A stretch of 64,000 nt of DNA from Arbacia lixula (Eukaryota > Echinodermata > Echinoidea > Arbacioida > Arbaciidae): NCBI GenBank assembly GCA_963669155.1, contig OZ022577.1, forward strand, positions 32,586,006 through 32,650,005. The letters run 5' to 3'. The position numbers and the translations under genes were made by a program. A model generated the notes under the pieces. It was not told the origin of the DNA. It saw only the letters and a list, made by a program, of their open reading frames with translations, and searched no databases. Positions 34,430 through 46,488 of this stretch are shown piece by piece (position 1 is the stretch's first letter; each line of letters begins with the position of its first letter).

Positions 34430-35160
34430 AGGCAGGTGTTAGGAAGGAGAAGAAATTCAAGCATAATATTCAAAGATCTGTTTAGGTAGAATTAAATCAT
34501 GCCAATGAATTTCAAAAGCATTCCACATTTATTACAATGCTTTGATTGTCTCATGTCCAGCACCGACATTAAGCGGATGTCAACTTGGAAAGAAATGTCT
34601 TTAATTGCCCATTTTATCTCTGGAAGCTTCTTTTCTTATAAGATTTTTTTGGGAAAACGCTATAAAATATGTACTCTGCTCTCTTTTGTTATTAAAGAAA
34701 TAAGAAATTATTTTCAAAAATCTGTCATATAAGATATTTGTATTACTTACAAAATTTACTAATTTCTTCACTTTGAATTCCGACTCAATCATTTCAAATC
34801 AATCATTGCCAACATGATATCTTAAGCTGTATATTTTTTTACTTACAATGTTTGCGTGCGTTTGTGTGCAGCTGAGATATTTTATTGAAAAACCTGTTTA
34901 TTTTTTTTTTGCTGATATCTGTTACGCTCATGGAGATATTGATGTCATTAACAGAACTTGACAAGCGAAATGAGACTCTACACCTCTTTTGTTCTCTCTG
35001 AGAACACAGTCTTGTTCTTAACTGTTAAATCGCCTGAAATGCACATATTGAGAACACATAACTGTTCGGTGGCGTGGAGCATGGCTTCAAAGAAAGGACT
35101 CATATCCTTCTATAACAATATCCTTGGTGGCACTGACTGGTTACCAGTGCAAAATTACAC
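34430..35160 (+). mobile_element. Diverged hAT family 2 element
   Basis: Starts CAGGCAGGTGTTAGGAAGG and aligns along its length with 4730-5447 at visibly lower identity, so it belongs to an older subfamily. A similar diverged copy is near 52640-53345. Confidence 0.55.
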
Positions 35161-35326
35161 TTTTTAAAAATGATTGAAAATAAGTTAAAACTAAAACCAA
35201 CCTGAAATTGACACATCATAAAATTAAGGGATGTCGATGTTTTTTAGAGGCAGGTTTGGGGACATTTCATTTCTTGTAATAATCCTGGAAATATAAAAAG
35301 ATTTTCAATTTTGGACAAAATTTGAT

Positions 35327-36052
35327 CAGGGATGTGTTATGGAAGGATATGAAACAACTTTCTTTCTTTGAACCCATGCGTGGCACCGCCGAAAAAAATG
35401 TCTTCTCAGCATGTGCTCTTCAGGTGTTTTAATAATGACGAACAGAATTGCGTAGCAACGGCTTCTCAGATAGAACAAAATAAATGTAGAGTCTTATTTC
35501 GCTTGTCCAGTTCTGTTGGATTGCATCAATACTTTTGTGAGGAAAAGAGATACCAGCGAACAAAAATAAACATTTTTTCTACTAAAATATCTCAGTTGCA
35601 CGCAAATGCACGCAAACTCTGTTAATGAAAATAAACAGCTTAACATATCATTTTGATAATGATTGAATCCCACATTTGCGGAAATCTGCGGAAAGTGAAG
35701 AAATTTGTTAATTGTGTAAGTAAGAATATTATCTTATATATATCTCCGTTTGTGCATAATTCAACAGTTATTTAGAAGAAAACCGAGTACAGGATCTTTA
35801 GTGGTGTTGCCCGTAACTTTCTTGAAAATTGCACAAAAATGTGATAAGAATCATAGCTTCCAGAGACAAAACAGTGAATTAAAGATATTGCTTTCCAAGT
35901 TGACAGCAGCTAAATGTCGGTGCCGCGCATGGGACATCAAAGCATTGTAGTGATTGTGGAATGCTTTTGACATTCATTAGCACGCTTTAGTATCCATACA
36001 GATGTTTGAATATATTATGCTCGAGTTGTTTCGCATTCCTAACACATCCCTG
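35327..36052 (-). mobile_element. hAT-type element family 2 (inverted orientation)
   Basis: CAGGGATGTGTTATGGAAGG at the left and CCTAACACATCCCTG at the right form the inverted repeat. The interior matches 4730-5447 reversed. The flanks share only TTTGAT, so the target duplication is eroded or offset. Confidence 0.7.
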
Positions 36053-37870
36053 CTTTGATTTAAAGGTTTGTGTGTATTAGATAATTAATTCAGAACACAA
36101 CAGTGGCCAAATTTTGCTAAGAGTAAAAAGAAATGTCAGAAAATATTCTATGGATCATTACAAGAATAATAATTGATGAAATGTCAAAAAACCTGCTTCG
36201 TTGACTTTATGATGTGTCAAATTCAGGTTGATTCGAGGTGTAACTTACTCACTTATTACTTATTAAAGAAAAAAAATCACGCGTCTCCTGACATGTACAT
36301 TTATTTTAACACAACTGCAGCATTTCACTAATTCATTATTATTTTAATCCAACACACTGAACAACAAGATACCGCTTTGCGAAGTAAAAACAGAGACAAC
36401 AAAACAATTACAAGATCTTCCGGGATAATATAGGTTTTCCCGCCCAATTTCGTAAACTCAGCAGCCGAATTAACTATAGGTTCATTCAATTTAGAACGAA
36501 ATTGAATGACGGTGTAGATCATCATTCAAAAAGCAAAATTTGTCGTTTTATTTAATTTTAGGAGCATGCGATTTCATACTTTCGTCCTACAAAAATGTAG
36601 AACGAGCTTTCAATTCCAAAAACGTGCAAGGAGCATTCAAATTCGCGCCGGATAGTCTGCAGTAAGAATTCGGTTATTCAATTTAGTGAACAGGCATACA
36701 TTTTTTACATTTGTGCAATGGTTTTCATCTTATGCTTATTTGTCAATTTGTGCATTTCTGTTAGAATAATTATATGCACAGTTTCGCATGAAGAAAGGTG
36801 ATGTGATTCATTAGCTTGTTGCTCTCAATTCACCGATAACAGTCGTCAGAGAAGGAGGGCTATTCCTGACTTTTCTTGTAAGTTCAACCGCAAGCTACAT
36901 ACAGGGCCTGCACCATCCTGAGAGAGGTTGCAGTGCAGTACATCGACACCATAACCCCTGCAAAATGCACCCAGTGGTACAACAATTCTCAAACATATAT
37001 GCCTAGATGCCTGAATCGCCAGGAACTCGACGGATGAAGCAGTGCACAACATTTGCCATGATGAAAACAAGAGAGTATATGATGAATGATGAAAAAGATG
37101 AAAATGTAACAAAACAAATAAAAACGACAATACACTTATTCTTAAAGATCAAATGAAAACAATTATATCCATCATATAAACCCCCGAAAATGAAGCAACG
37201 TATAGAAAATGAAATACTAAGAATATCAAAAGAAAAATATGAATGAACATGAAATAAAAACTGAAGAAAAAGAAAAAGGAATAAATCAATATTAAAGAGA
37301 AAACTAATAACATATGATGTGAAATGAAAAAAAGAAGCCTCACGGGTCCAAAAAGTAAGGATGTGAATTTTTTTTATTGAATGACCAAAATGCCAAAGAG
37401 GTTGCCTGTAGGCGAAATTGAATACGCAATTCGGCGATAATTCCCCTTGTAGTAAAACTTGGTGAAATTGAATGACAATTACGAATTTCGAAATTGAATG
37501 AAACTCGCTCTTATTTGAATGTAAAGACTAGAAAATTAAGTGAAACAAAATGAAATTGAATGAAAAAAGTTTGAAGCGCGGGAGTGACAAGTGGGCCAAA
37601 ATTTCCCGAACATGAATGCATGTTGATGAAATTGATTGCTGTTTTGACGAATTCGGCCGGGAAAACCTATACATGCACTCCTAATGCCTAGGTCACAAAT
37701 ATACTCCGGGGGCCCGTACGGCGAGTAACAACTGACGTTTTGGTCAGTTTCGGCCGGTACGTGCCCGGCCGGCTCCTGTAGAGTTCCTACGGGCGTCGGA
37801 ACATTTTCCACCAGCCGTTCGGGCACCGGAGTGATGAGTTGGCTGCTCCCAATTCTTCCGGCGTTTTCAT
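36053..37870. other. Unannotated spacer
   Basis: No reading frame with a recognisable domain. 36460-37560 is unusually rich in ATTCAATTT/AAATTGAATG words in both orientations, which suggests an old foldback repeat. 37560-37850 is a GC-richer block with CGGCCGG and GGGCCCGTACGG words. I see no gene. Confidence 0.4.
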
Positions 37871-38392
37871 CTTACCGTTAGCCTTAGAGAGCCCACAAAT
37901 GGCCCGAAGAGGCGCCGTATGGGTCCCTTACGATTTTGTCTCTGAATCATCATCTTACCGTTAGCCGTAGAGAGCCCGCAAATGGCCCGAAGAGGCGCCG
38001 TACGGGTCCCTTACGATTTTGTCTCTTAAATATGAAAAATCTGTACAGGCGCCTACTGTTATCATGACATTTGATACCTACAGCATGAGCGGAAATCCCG
38101 GGGGGACGGGTGCACAGAGACAAAAAATGCACACTACCCCCCCCCCCCCCCCCTTACGATTTTGTCTCTGAATCATCATCTTACCGTTAGCCGTAGAGAG
38201 CCCGCAAATGGCCCGAAGAGGCGCCGTACGGGTCCCTTACGATTTTGTCTCTTAAATATGAAAAATCTGTACAGGCGCCTACTGTTATCATGACATTTGC
38301 TACCTAGAGCAAATGTAGAGCATGAGCGGAAATCCCGGGGGGACGGGTGCACAGAGACAAAAAATGCACACTACCCCCCCCCCCCCAACCTT
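37870..38392. repeat. 226-bp tandem repeat with poly-C tracts
   Basis: Units start at about 37947 and 38173, with a partial unit from 37870. Each reads CCGTAGAGAGCCCGCAAATG, GGCGCCGTACGGGTCCC, a stretch with GGAAATCCCGGGGGGACGGG, and ends in 13-16 C. The two full units are nearly identical. Confidence 0.85.
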
Positions 38393-39060
38393 CGGGGAGC
38401 AATATCCGCCATGACCTATAGAGTATCATTATAAGTGTGTCACGATACTTGCTGCATGGTATTATGATACCAATGTATCCAAGCTTGTGTAGGATATAAA
38501 AAGAATGGTAAGTTGCTACTGTTCCTGCAATCCGACAGTTCAATTGATTGATTCATTCACTCATTCATTCATTCTTTCATTGAAGACACTATGGTGGTAG
38601 TTGCTAGTGGATTGGGAGGTGTGACCCACAATGGTCATTAATGTGCTCTGAATTTATTATTTGATACACAAACATCTTAAAGTCTCAATTTTTCCAAAAG
38701 TGAGAAGTTCATTACATATTCACATTATAACACAGGCCCGTCAGAGCCGCTACGGATTGTACGAAATTGGTCGTATCGTCTTTTTAGCCTTAAAACATGT
38801 GAAAAGGGACATTTTTGTCAGCACAAATAACATGTTCTAACGAAAATGGCTCTTCTGTCGACACATTAGGCCCTATGCTGAAGACTAATTCCCTTGTGTC
38901 GAAAAAAATATGGAGACAAATATAATTTCTTCTTAGTTTTAGGTAGCTGTACGTCCAGACTTTTCTTGATCCCCTCCTATTTAATTATCAGTCAAGAATC
39001 TTACTAGGCATGAGGACCGAAATTGTATGCGCGCATGTTCATGTATTTGTGTGTTTGCAT
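38393..39060. other. Unannotated spacer
   Basis: Mixed-composition sequence with no gene seen. A short TTCATTCATTC run lies near 38560-38580. Confidence 0.4.
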
Positions 39061-39064
39061 GTAC

Positions 39065-39065
<1 letters not shown>

Positions 39066-39100
<35 letters not shown>
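39066..39100. repeat. (GT)n microsatellite
   Basis: TGTGTG run of about 34 bp. The frames on both strands here (poly-VC and poly-TH) are artefacts. Confidence 0.9.
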
Positions 39101-39103
<3 letters not shown>

Positions 39104-39589
39104 TGAGAGACAAGAGATATAGACAACAAGAGAGAGATAAAGAATATGCGTATGTCTGTGTATTTGTACGTGTGTCTGAGAGGGAAATGACAATGGAGGA
39201 ATGGAGGGATTACACTGAGAAAACTAAAATCTCGTAATCTAGCCACCAATATAATTCCGCTCTTGGGAAAGTTCTTATAAATAGTATTTCCTCTCATTTT
39301 TCGTGGTATGAGACAATTTGATTTGTAGATCACTATTTGTTGCAGTCTCTTCTCTCTTTTGTAACTTACCCTCTTTCAGCAGCCTTCTCTTTTATTTATC
39401 TCACCCCCCCCCCCCCCCCCCATTTTCCTTCTCTCAACCTCCATCTACTTTATTTGGATCCTTGTTTTCTCACGCTCCTCCCGTTAACTTATCTCTTCTC
39501 ATCTCGCGTGGTCTTTTTTAATTTACAGCATACTTAAAAACTTTAACTCGGAAAATTCTCCCAGCTTACAGCCGCTGCAGCAGGCCGTA

Positions 39590-40560
39590 AGAGTCGACAC
39601 TGGCATGCAGGCAGTCGAGACTCTGGCTGGCTGGCAGAGACTAGCTCTAGCTGGCTGGCAGGCAGGCAGTCGAAACTCTGGCTGTCTGGCAGGCAGACAG
39701 TCGAGACGGGCTGCCTGGCAACCAGGCAGTGGAGACTGACTGGCTGACAGGCAGGCAGGCAGTCGAGACTCTGGCTGGCTGGCAGGCAGGCAGTCGAGAC
39801 ACTGACTGGCTGGCAGAGACTAGCTCTAGCTGGCTGGCAGGCAGGCAGTCGAGACTCTGGCTGTCTGGCAGGCAGACAGTCGAGACTGGCTAGCTGGCTG
39901 GCCGGCAGGCAGTCGAAACTCTGGCTGTCTGGCAGGCAGACAGTCGAGACTGGCTAGCTGGCTGGCCGGCAGGCAGTCGAGACTGACTGGCTGTCAGGCA
40001 GGCAGTCGAAACTCTGGCTGGCTGGCAGGCAGACAGTCGAGACTGGCTGCCTGGCAACCAGGCAGTCGAGGCTCTGGCTGGCTGGCAGCAGGCAGTCGAG
40101 ACTGGCTGGCTAGCAGGCAGGCAGGCGAGACTGGCTGGCAAGCTGGCAGGCAGGTAGTCGAGACTCTGGCTGGCTGGCAGGCAGGCAGTCGAGACTGGCT
40201 GGCTGGCAGGCAGGCAGACGAGACTGGCTGGCAAGCTGGCAGGGAGGCAGTCGAGACTCTGGCTGGCTGGCAGGCAGGCAGTCGAGACTGGCTGGCTAGC
40301 AGGCAGGCAGGCGAGACTGGCTGGCAAGCTGGCAGGCAGGTAGTCGAGACTCTGGCTGGCTGGCAGGCAGGCAGTCGAGACTGGCTGGCTGTCAGGCAGG
40401 CAGTCGAGACTCTGGCTGGCTGGCAGGCAGGCAGTCGAGACTGACTGGCTGTCAGGCAGTCAGTCGAGACTGGCTGGCTGGCAGGCAGGCAGTCGAGACT
40501 CTGGCTGGCTGGCAGGCAGGCAGACGAGACTGGCTGGCTGGCTGGCTGGCAGGCAGTCTC
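39590..40560. repeat. GGCTGGCAGGCAG minisatellite
   Basis: About 30 imperfect units built from CTGGCTGGCTGGCAGGCAGG and CAGTCGAGACT, with 27- to 60-bp spacing variants. The 145-codon Ala/Ser/Pro/Leu/Cys-rich frame on the minus strand is a by-product. The terminal words (AGTAGAGCAGTCTAGTTT) recur at 51850, where only one unit-like trace remains. Confidence 0.9.
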
Positions 40561-40628
40561 TAGTAGAGCAGTCTAGTTTAACAAAGGAGGTACTAGGCGA
40601 GCTGGAGATACAGCCCGCGGAAATTCGT

Positions 40629-40994
40629 TAAGTAACGTCTCATGCACTTTTGTGATGGAATATCATGCGAAACATTATGAAATTGAGACTTTTGTACTGA
40701 AACGTGATATCACGTTCAGACCCTTTTTGCCACATTGCAACAATATTCCTCGACTGAATCTTTATTGATGCATCGTAGGTATTAGTACATGTTACAACTG
40801 CGCAAGCATATGGGGTGAGGATATTTCCAAAATTCCTCTGCGCATCCGATTTTGTTTATACGTCAAATCCAGTCAAAAATCATCCAGAGAATCGGCGGCA
40901 TTGAACATGTGAGATCAAAGAGAAAATCTTTGTAAAGCATTCTTGTGTGACTAGAAGGAGTGTAGAATTAATCTGCATTAATTAAATGGCTGCT
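40629..40994 (+). repeat. Direct repeat flanking the large palindrome, left copy
   Basis: Matches 44296-44641 in the same orientation with about 15% differences and small indels, for example GCATCCGATTTTGTTTATAC and ATCCAGAGAATCGGCGG. No coding potential seen. Confidence 0.7.
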
Positions 40995-41181
40995 GGTACA
41001 TGGATATACATCGCTTTGAACAAGGTTTGATGCCGCCACTTAATATTCATAACTAGCAGCTGCTCTCAACAATATGATGCATAGGCGATTGGGTCACGTT
41101 CACCTGGATTTTATAAGAGGTCATGCGCATTCCTATACATGCATACACTGCTGAACAAGCACTCGATAATTGCTTGTCATG

Positions 41182-44100
41182 TGGGTCAATCCACGTGAAA
41201 TCAACCAATGGTGTTAACCCGACCCCCTTCAATTTTCTTCAAACTCACACCAAATGTTCCCCCAAGTGTCTGACGGAAGATTCTGAAATATTTTGCCCCA
41301 AGGTCAAATGGTTGCTAAGATACGGCCTCCCTTAGCAACCAATGCGTGATCGAACAACTGAGTTTAAATAAAATTTGCTATTTTTTATTGACCGCTGCAA
41401 CCAAGTTAGATGAGTTACATTGCTCATTTCCTGTAAATTGAAAGAACTTTATAGTCTTAACATGCACAATGTATTCTAGTGCCGATCGGACCACCCATTC
41501 TTACGCATGACGTCAAGGAAAATGGTGTTAAGCGTCAATGGCAATGTGTTCGGGTGCATGTTTGGAAGCTGATAACTTTAAAACTCCATTAGTTTAGAAC
41601 CCATTATTTTGCAGATATATAGTCGTTTACTAGCTCTACCCACCTACCAAAAATTGATAAAAAAACATGCATCGTTTTCTCGTAGAGCGCCCTCAAAGTT
41701 TGATTTTTTTAAAAAGTTGCCAAGTTCAAGGTCTCAAATCACCACTCGTCCCATTGAGGATCGACACCAATTTTGGTGTGTTGATAGACTTTTACCTACA
41801 TTTTTATAGGATACCTAAACACTTTTGTGACCGAAATGTTAAATAGCTGATTTAAGCATTTGAAAATGGTTGTAAACACCCCAAAATCTATGTAAAATGA
41901 CACATTGGATTTTAAGCACATTACAAATTGTGATAACTCAGATATGAAAAGCCAAAATACAATGATATCTTCTGTGATAATAGTCTGTTATTAGTACTAA
42001 AAGAATATACATCACAAATATTTTTGTTTTTTTGTCAATGACCTCAAAAAAGCGCCTGAAAATCACAAGAAACAATAAATCAGTCAATTTTCCGTAACCA
42101 TGGTTACCATAATGGTGTTAATGTGTGTTTACATTGATTTCTAATTGTGTGTCATTTCAGTACTAATCGTGACTTAAAGCTGATAACTGCATATCATGTT
42201 CTAATATATATTTTCTTTTAGCTACACATAATATCTTAAGTCATGTTCATATCAATTGACCTTGACACCATTCTGAAAGAGCTGTATAAGCCTAAAAATT
42301 AGCATATTCTCAACACCGGTGAGCTTTACATCATATTTCAAAATCATTTTTCTCTCGGACAGAATGCCTGATCATGTCGATATATGCAGTATTGGTAGTC
42401 TGGAATTAGTATTTAGAGGATCTAGTATTATTTGATTTATTTGATTACTTGATTAAATGACAATGACCTTGAAAACACACCTGGAAATCAAAACAAAAGC
42501 AACAATCATTCAAATTTCCAATAATAGAATGTGGACACTGGCTTTGAGTTGAGTGCCATTTTAATATGAATACTGACTTAAGTTTGATAATTGCAAATCT
42601 GTTGCCCTTTTTGTTCCATTTTGAGCTGCAAATAATATTTAAAGTAAAAATAACATTGACCTTGACATAAATGTAAGATTAGTCGTAAATGTCTCCAACT
42701 GAGCATAAGTCACAACATATATGAGTTTTACACTTTTATTTGTAGCTTAAAATGGAAGAAAATGGAACATGAATAACAATCGGCTTTAAATTCACTATTG
42801 ATATTAAAATGACACATTTTTTTTTATTGAAAGTCTTTGTAAAATGCCTTACAATAGAACTATTGTTTTTTTGTGATTTTCAGCTGTATTTTCAAGGTCA
42901 TTGTTATGTTAGATTAATTAGATAATACTATATACTCTAAACACTTATCAAAGTATACCACCACTGCATATATTGACATGATCAGGCATTCTGTCCGAGA
43001 GAAAAATGATTTTGAAATATGATGTAAAGCTCACCGGTGTTGAGAATATGCTAATTTTTAGGCTTATACAGCTCTTTCAGAATGGTGTCAAGGTCAATTG
43101 ATATGAACATGACTTAAGATATTATGTGTAGCTAAAAGAAAATATATATTAGAACATGATATGCAGTTATCAGCTTTAAGTCACGATTAGTACTGAAATG
43201 ACACACAATTAGAAATCAATGTAAACACACATTAACACCATTATGGTAACCATGGTTACGGAAAATTGACTGATTTATTGTTTCTTGTGATTTTCAGGCG
43301 CTTTTTTGAGGTCATTGACAAAAAAACAAAAATATTTGTGATGTATATTCTTTTAGTACTAATAACAGACTATTATCACAGAAGATATCATTGTATTTTG
43401 GCTTTTCATATCTGAGTTATCACAATTTGTAATGTGCTTAAAATCCAATGTGTCATTTTACATAGATTTTGGGGTGTTTACAACCATTTTCAAATGCTTA
43501 AATCAGCTATTTAACATTTCGGTCACAAAAGTGTTTAGGTATCCTATAAAAATGTAGGTAAAAGTCTATCAACACACCAAAATTGGTGTCGATCCTCAAT
43601 GGGACGAGTGGTGATTTGAGACCTTGAACTTGGCAACTTTTTAAAAAAATCAAACTTTGAGGGCGCTCTACGAGAAAACGATGCATGTTTTTTTATCAAT
43701 TTTTGGTAGGTGGGTAGAGCTAGTAAACGACTATATATATCTGCAAAATAATGGGTTCTAAACTAATGGAGTTTTAAAGTTATCAGCTTCCAAACATGCA
43801 CCCGAACACATTGCCATTGACGCTTAACACCATTTTCCTTGACGTCATGCGTAAGAATGGGTGGTCCGATCGGCACTAGAATACATTGTGCATGTTAAGA
43901 CTATAAAGTTCTTTCAATTTACAGGAAATGAGCAATGTAACTCATCTAACTTGGCTGCAGCGGTCAATCAAAAATAGCAAATTTTATTTAAACTCAGTTG
44001 TTCGATCACGCATTGGTTGCTAAGGGAGGCCGTATCTTAGCAACCATTTGACCTTGGGGCAAAATATTTCAGAATCTTCCGTCAGACACTTGGGGGAACA

Positions 44101-44183
44101 TTTGTTGCGAGTTTGAAGAAAATTGAAGGGGGTCGGGTTACAAATCGTCTGAAAATTGGTTGATTTCACGTGGATTGACCCAT
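41182..44183. repeat. 3.0-kb near-perfect palindrome (foldback element)
   Basis: The left arm starts GGGTCAATCCACGTGAAATC at 41183 and the right arm ends with its complement at 44183. Arms of about 1.45-1.5 kb pair with only scattered mismatches and one indel (near 44140). Pairing becomes more diverged around the centre near 42682. ATGT precedes and follows the element, a possible 4-bp target duplication. No ORF longer than about 70 codons. The superfamily is not recognised. Confidence 0.9.
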
Positions 44184-44295
44184 GTAGTTAAAAAGGACAA
44201 GCGAATGCGAAATGTGATACTTTCTGAGATGGAAATACTAGCTTGGGCGCGGCTGGGCACGTTTTCCATGTTACTTGTCTCAATGGAAAATATCT

Positions 44296-44641
44296 GAAAG
44301 TAACGTTTCATGCAATTTGTTAAGCAGTTATGATGCGGAACATTGTGAAATTGAGACTTTTAAACTGCAACTTGATGACACGTTTAAAGCCTTTTTGCCA
44401 TATTAAATCTTTACAGATGCATCGTAGGTATTGCATGTTACAATTGCACAAGCATATGGGGTGATGATATTTCCCCTTATTCTTCTGCGCATCCGATTTT
44501 GTTTATACGTCAAATCCAGACCAAAATCATCCAGAGAATCGGCGGATTCGAACATAGAGGTTCAAAGAGAAAATCTTTGAAAAGCGTTCTTTTGTGACTA
44601 GAATGAGAGTACAATGAATCTGCATTAATCAAACGGCAGCT
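44296..44641 (+). repeat. Direct repeat flanking the large palindrome, right copy
   Basis: Partner of 40629-40994. The pair brackets the palindrome and its short flanks. Confidence 0.7.
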
Positions 44642-44660
44642 GGATATCCATTGGTGAAAC

Positions 44661-45395
44661 CAGGAATGTGTTATAACTGGAGTCGGCACGAAGAGTAATT
44701 TATTCCTACACCAGTCGCGTTCCTTGATATCACAATAGAATATTTCACGGTTTGGTTCTTTGATCTAATGACGACCGCAGTTTAATATGCAAGACAAATT
44801 TTGGATGCATTTAGAGGGATATATACTCTGTATGCGCAGTAAATTTCAGAACCACTTCATGTACTGAAGTGCATGTGCAGTAGAAGTACATATTATAATG
44901 ATACGATTCTATGAATCTCAGTTATATTTTTGCTTCGTTTTTGTGATAAAGCGGGAAGAGGCCTACTGTAGAAAACATGTCAGAGAAATGCCTCCATATC
45001 GCGCATTGGGCAATCATATTTCCTTACAAATATCTTGAAAATTGTTTTTTGAGTGTTTCACCTTCCATGGAAATAACCTCGATTTCATGTCCGCAGATGT
45101 CCGAAAAAGTTACTGACCAAATTCTTTCTACAATTTTATCAAAATTTCCCTTCGCTCACCCCGAAAATAATTCCCAGTGTGTGTAATAAGATCAGCTATG
45201 AACTCCCTCTGAATGCTGAACGGTTGACATATTTCTCAAACCAGATTTTCTTTTGTTATTCAGAGGAAGACACTGCCTAATTAGAAATACAGCGTATTGT
45301 TTAAAACACCTGAAAGTCTTGGATTCTTATGAGGCGGCGGTCATCATTGATCAAAGGAAGTCTATCCGAGCACAGTCCATCCATGATAGGTCCGT
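44661..45395 (-). mobile_element. hAT-type element family 1, full-length (735 bp)
   Basis: Starts CAGGAATGTGTTATAACTGG and ends CATGATAGGTCCGT. Perfect 8-bp target duplication GGTGAAAC at 44653-44660 and 45396-45403, the hAT signature. Termini are only weakly inverted (CAGGAAGG versus ATGGACC). No ORF with domains. Confidence 0.88.
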
Positions 45396-45417
45396 GGTGA
45401 AACATCCTTGGTTTTAC

Positions 45418-46152
45418 CAGGAAGGTGTTAGAACTGGAGTCAGCACGAAGAATAATTTATTCCTACACCAGTCGCGTTCATTGATAGCACAATAGAATAT
45501 TTGACGCATTTGGTTCTTTGATCCAGTGACGACCGCCGCCAAATATGCAAAGCGAATTTTGGATGCATTTAGAGGAATATTTTTTATGTATGCGCAGAAG
45601 ATTTCAGAACCACTTCATGAACTGAAAGGCATGTGCAGTAGTAGTACATCTTCTCAAGATACGATTCTGTGTATTTCAGATTGTATTGTTGCTTAGTTTT
45701 GGGGATAAAAGTAGAATACTGTAGAAAACATGCCAGAGAAATGCCTCCATATCGCACATTAAGCAATCATATTTTCTTTAAAATATCTTTTAAATCGTTT
45801 ATTGAGTGTTTCATCTTCCATGGAAACAAGTTCAATTTCGTGTCCGGAGGTGTCCGAAAAAGTTACGGACCAAATTCTTTCTCCAATTTTTCCAAAATGT
45901 CCCTTCGCTCACCCCCAAATTAATTCACAGTGTGTGTAAAAAGATCACCTACGAGCTCCCAGCGAAGGCTGAACGGTTGACATATTTCTCAAAACAGATT
46001 TTTTTTTTGTTGTTATTCAGAGGAAGACACTACCTGATTAGAAATACGGCTTATTGTTTAAAACACCTGAATGTCTTGAATTTTTATGAGGCGGCGGTCA
46101 TCATAGATCAAAGGAAATCTTTCCGAGCACAGTCCATCCATGATAGGTCCAT
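45418..46152 (-). mobile_element. hAT-type element family 1, second full-length copy (735 bp)
   Basis: Perfect 8-bp target duplication GGTTTTAC at 45410-45417 and 46153-46160. Same length and orientation as the copy 22 bp to its left, but the two differ at many positions, so this is two insertions rather than a fresh duplication. Confidence 0.88.
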
Positions 46153-46488
46153 GGTTTTACTCTCCACCCTCAACCGGGCTGTGAGCAGAATAAACCTTCG
46201 CTATGACTTCCAGAATACAAATGAATCCCGAAGAAAGCGTGACAAAAATCCACACTACCTCAATGTATTTCTTGACCACCTTCCTGTTAAATTGACAGTC
46301 AAGAATCCTACTGTATGGAGGTTTTTTTTGTTCTTTTGAATTCCCTTTTGTTTAGTTTCTCTTTAGTTCAATTAAAGTTGGTATTGGGTTCAGTTCTGTT
46401 TGGAATTCAGTTCAGTTTGTATGCAGTTCAATTTGTATTCAGTTTAATTTTAATAGATTCTTATGTCCGTGTCGTATCTTATCGGTCA

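Noticed and set aside
39890-40327. 145-codon minus-strand frame rich in Pro-Ala-Ser-Leu-Cys
   Set aside because: Translation of the GGCTGGCAGGCAG minisatellite.
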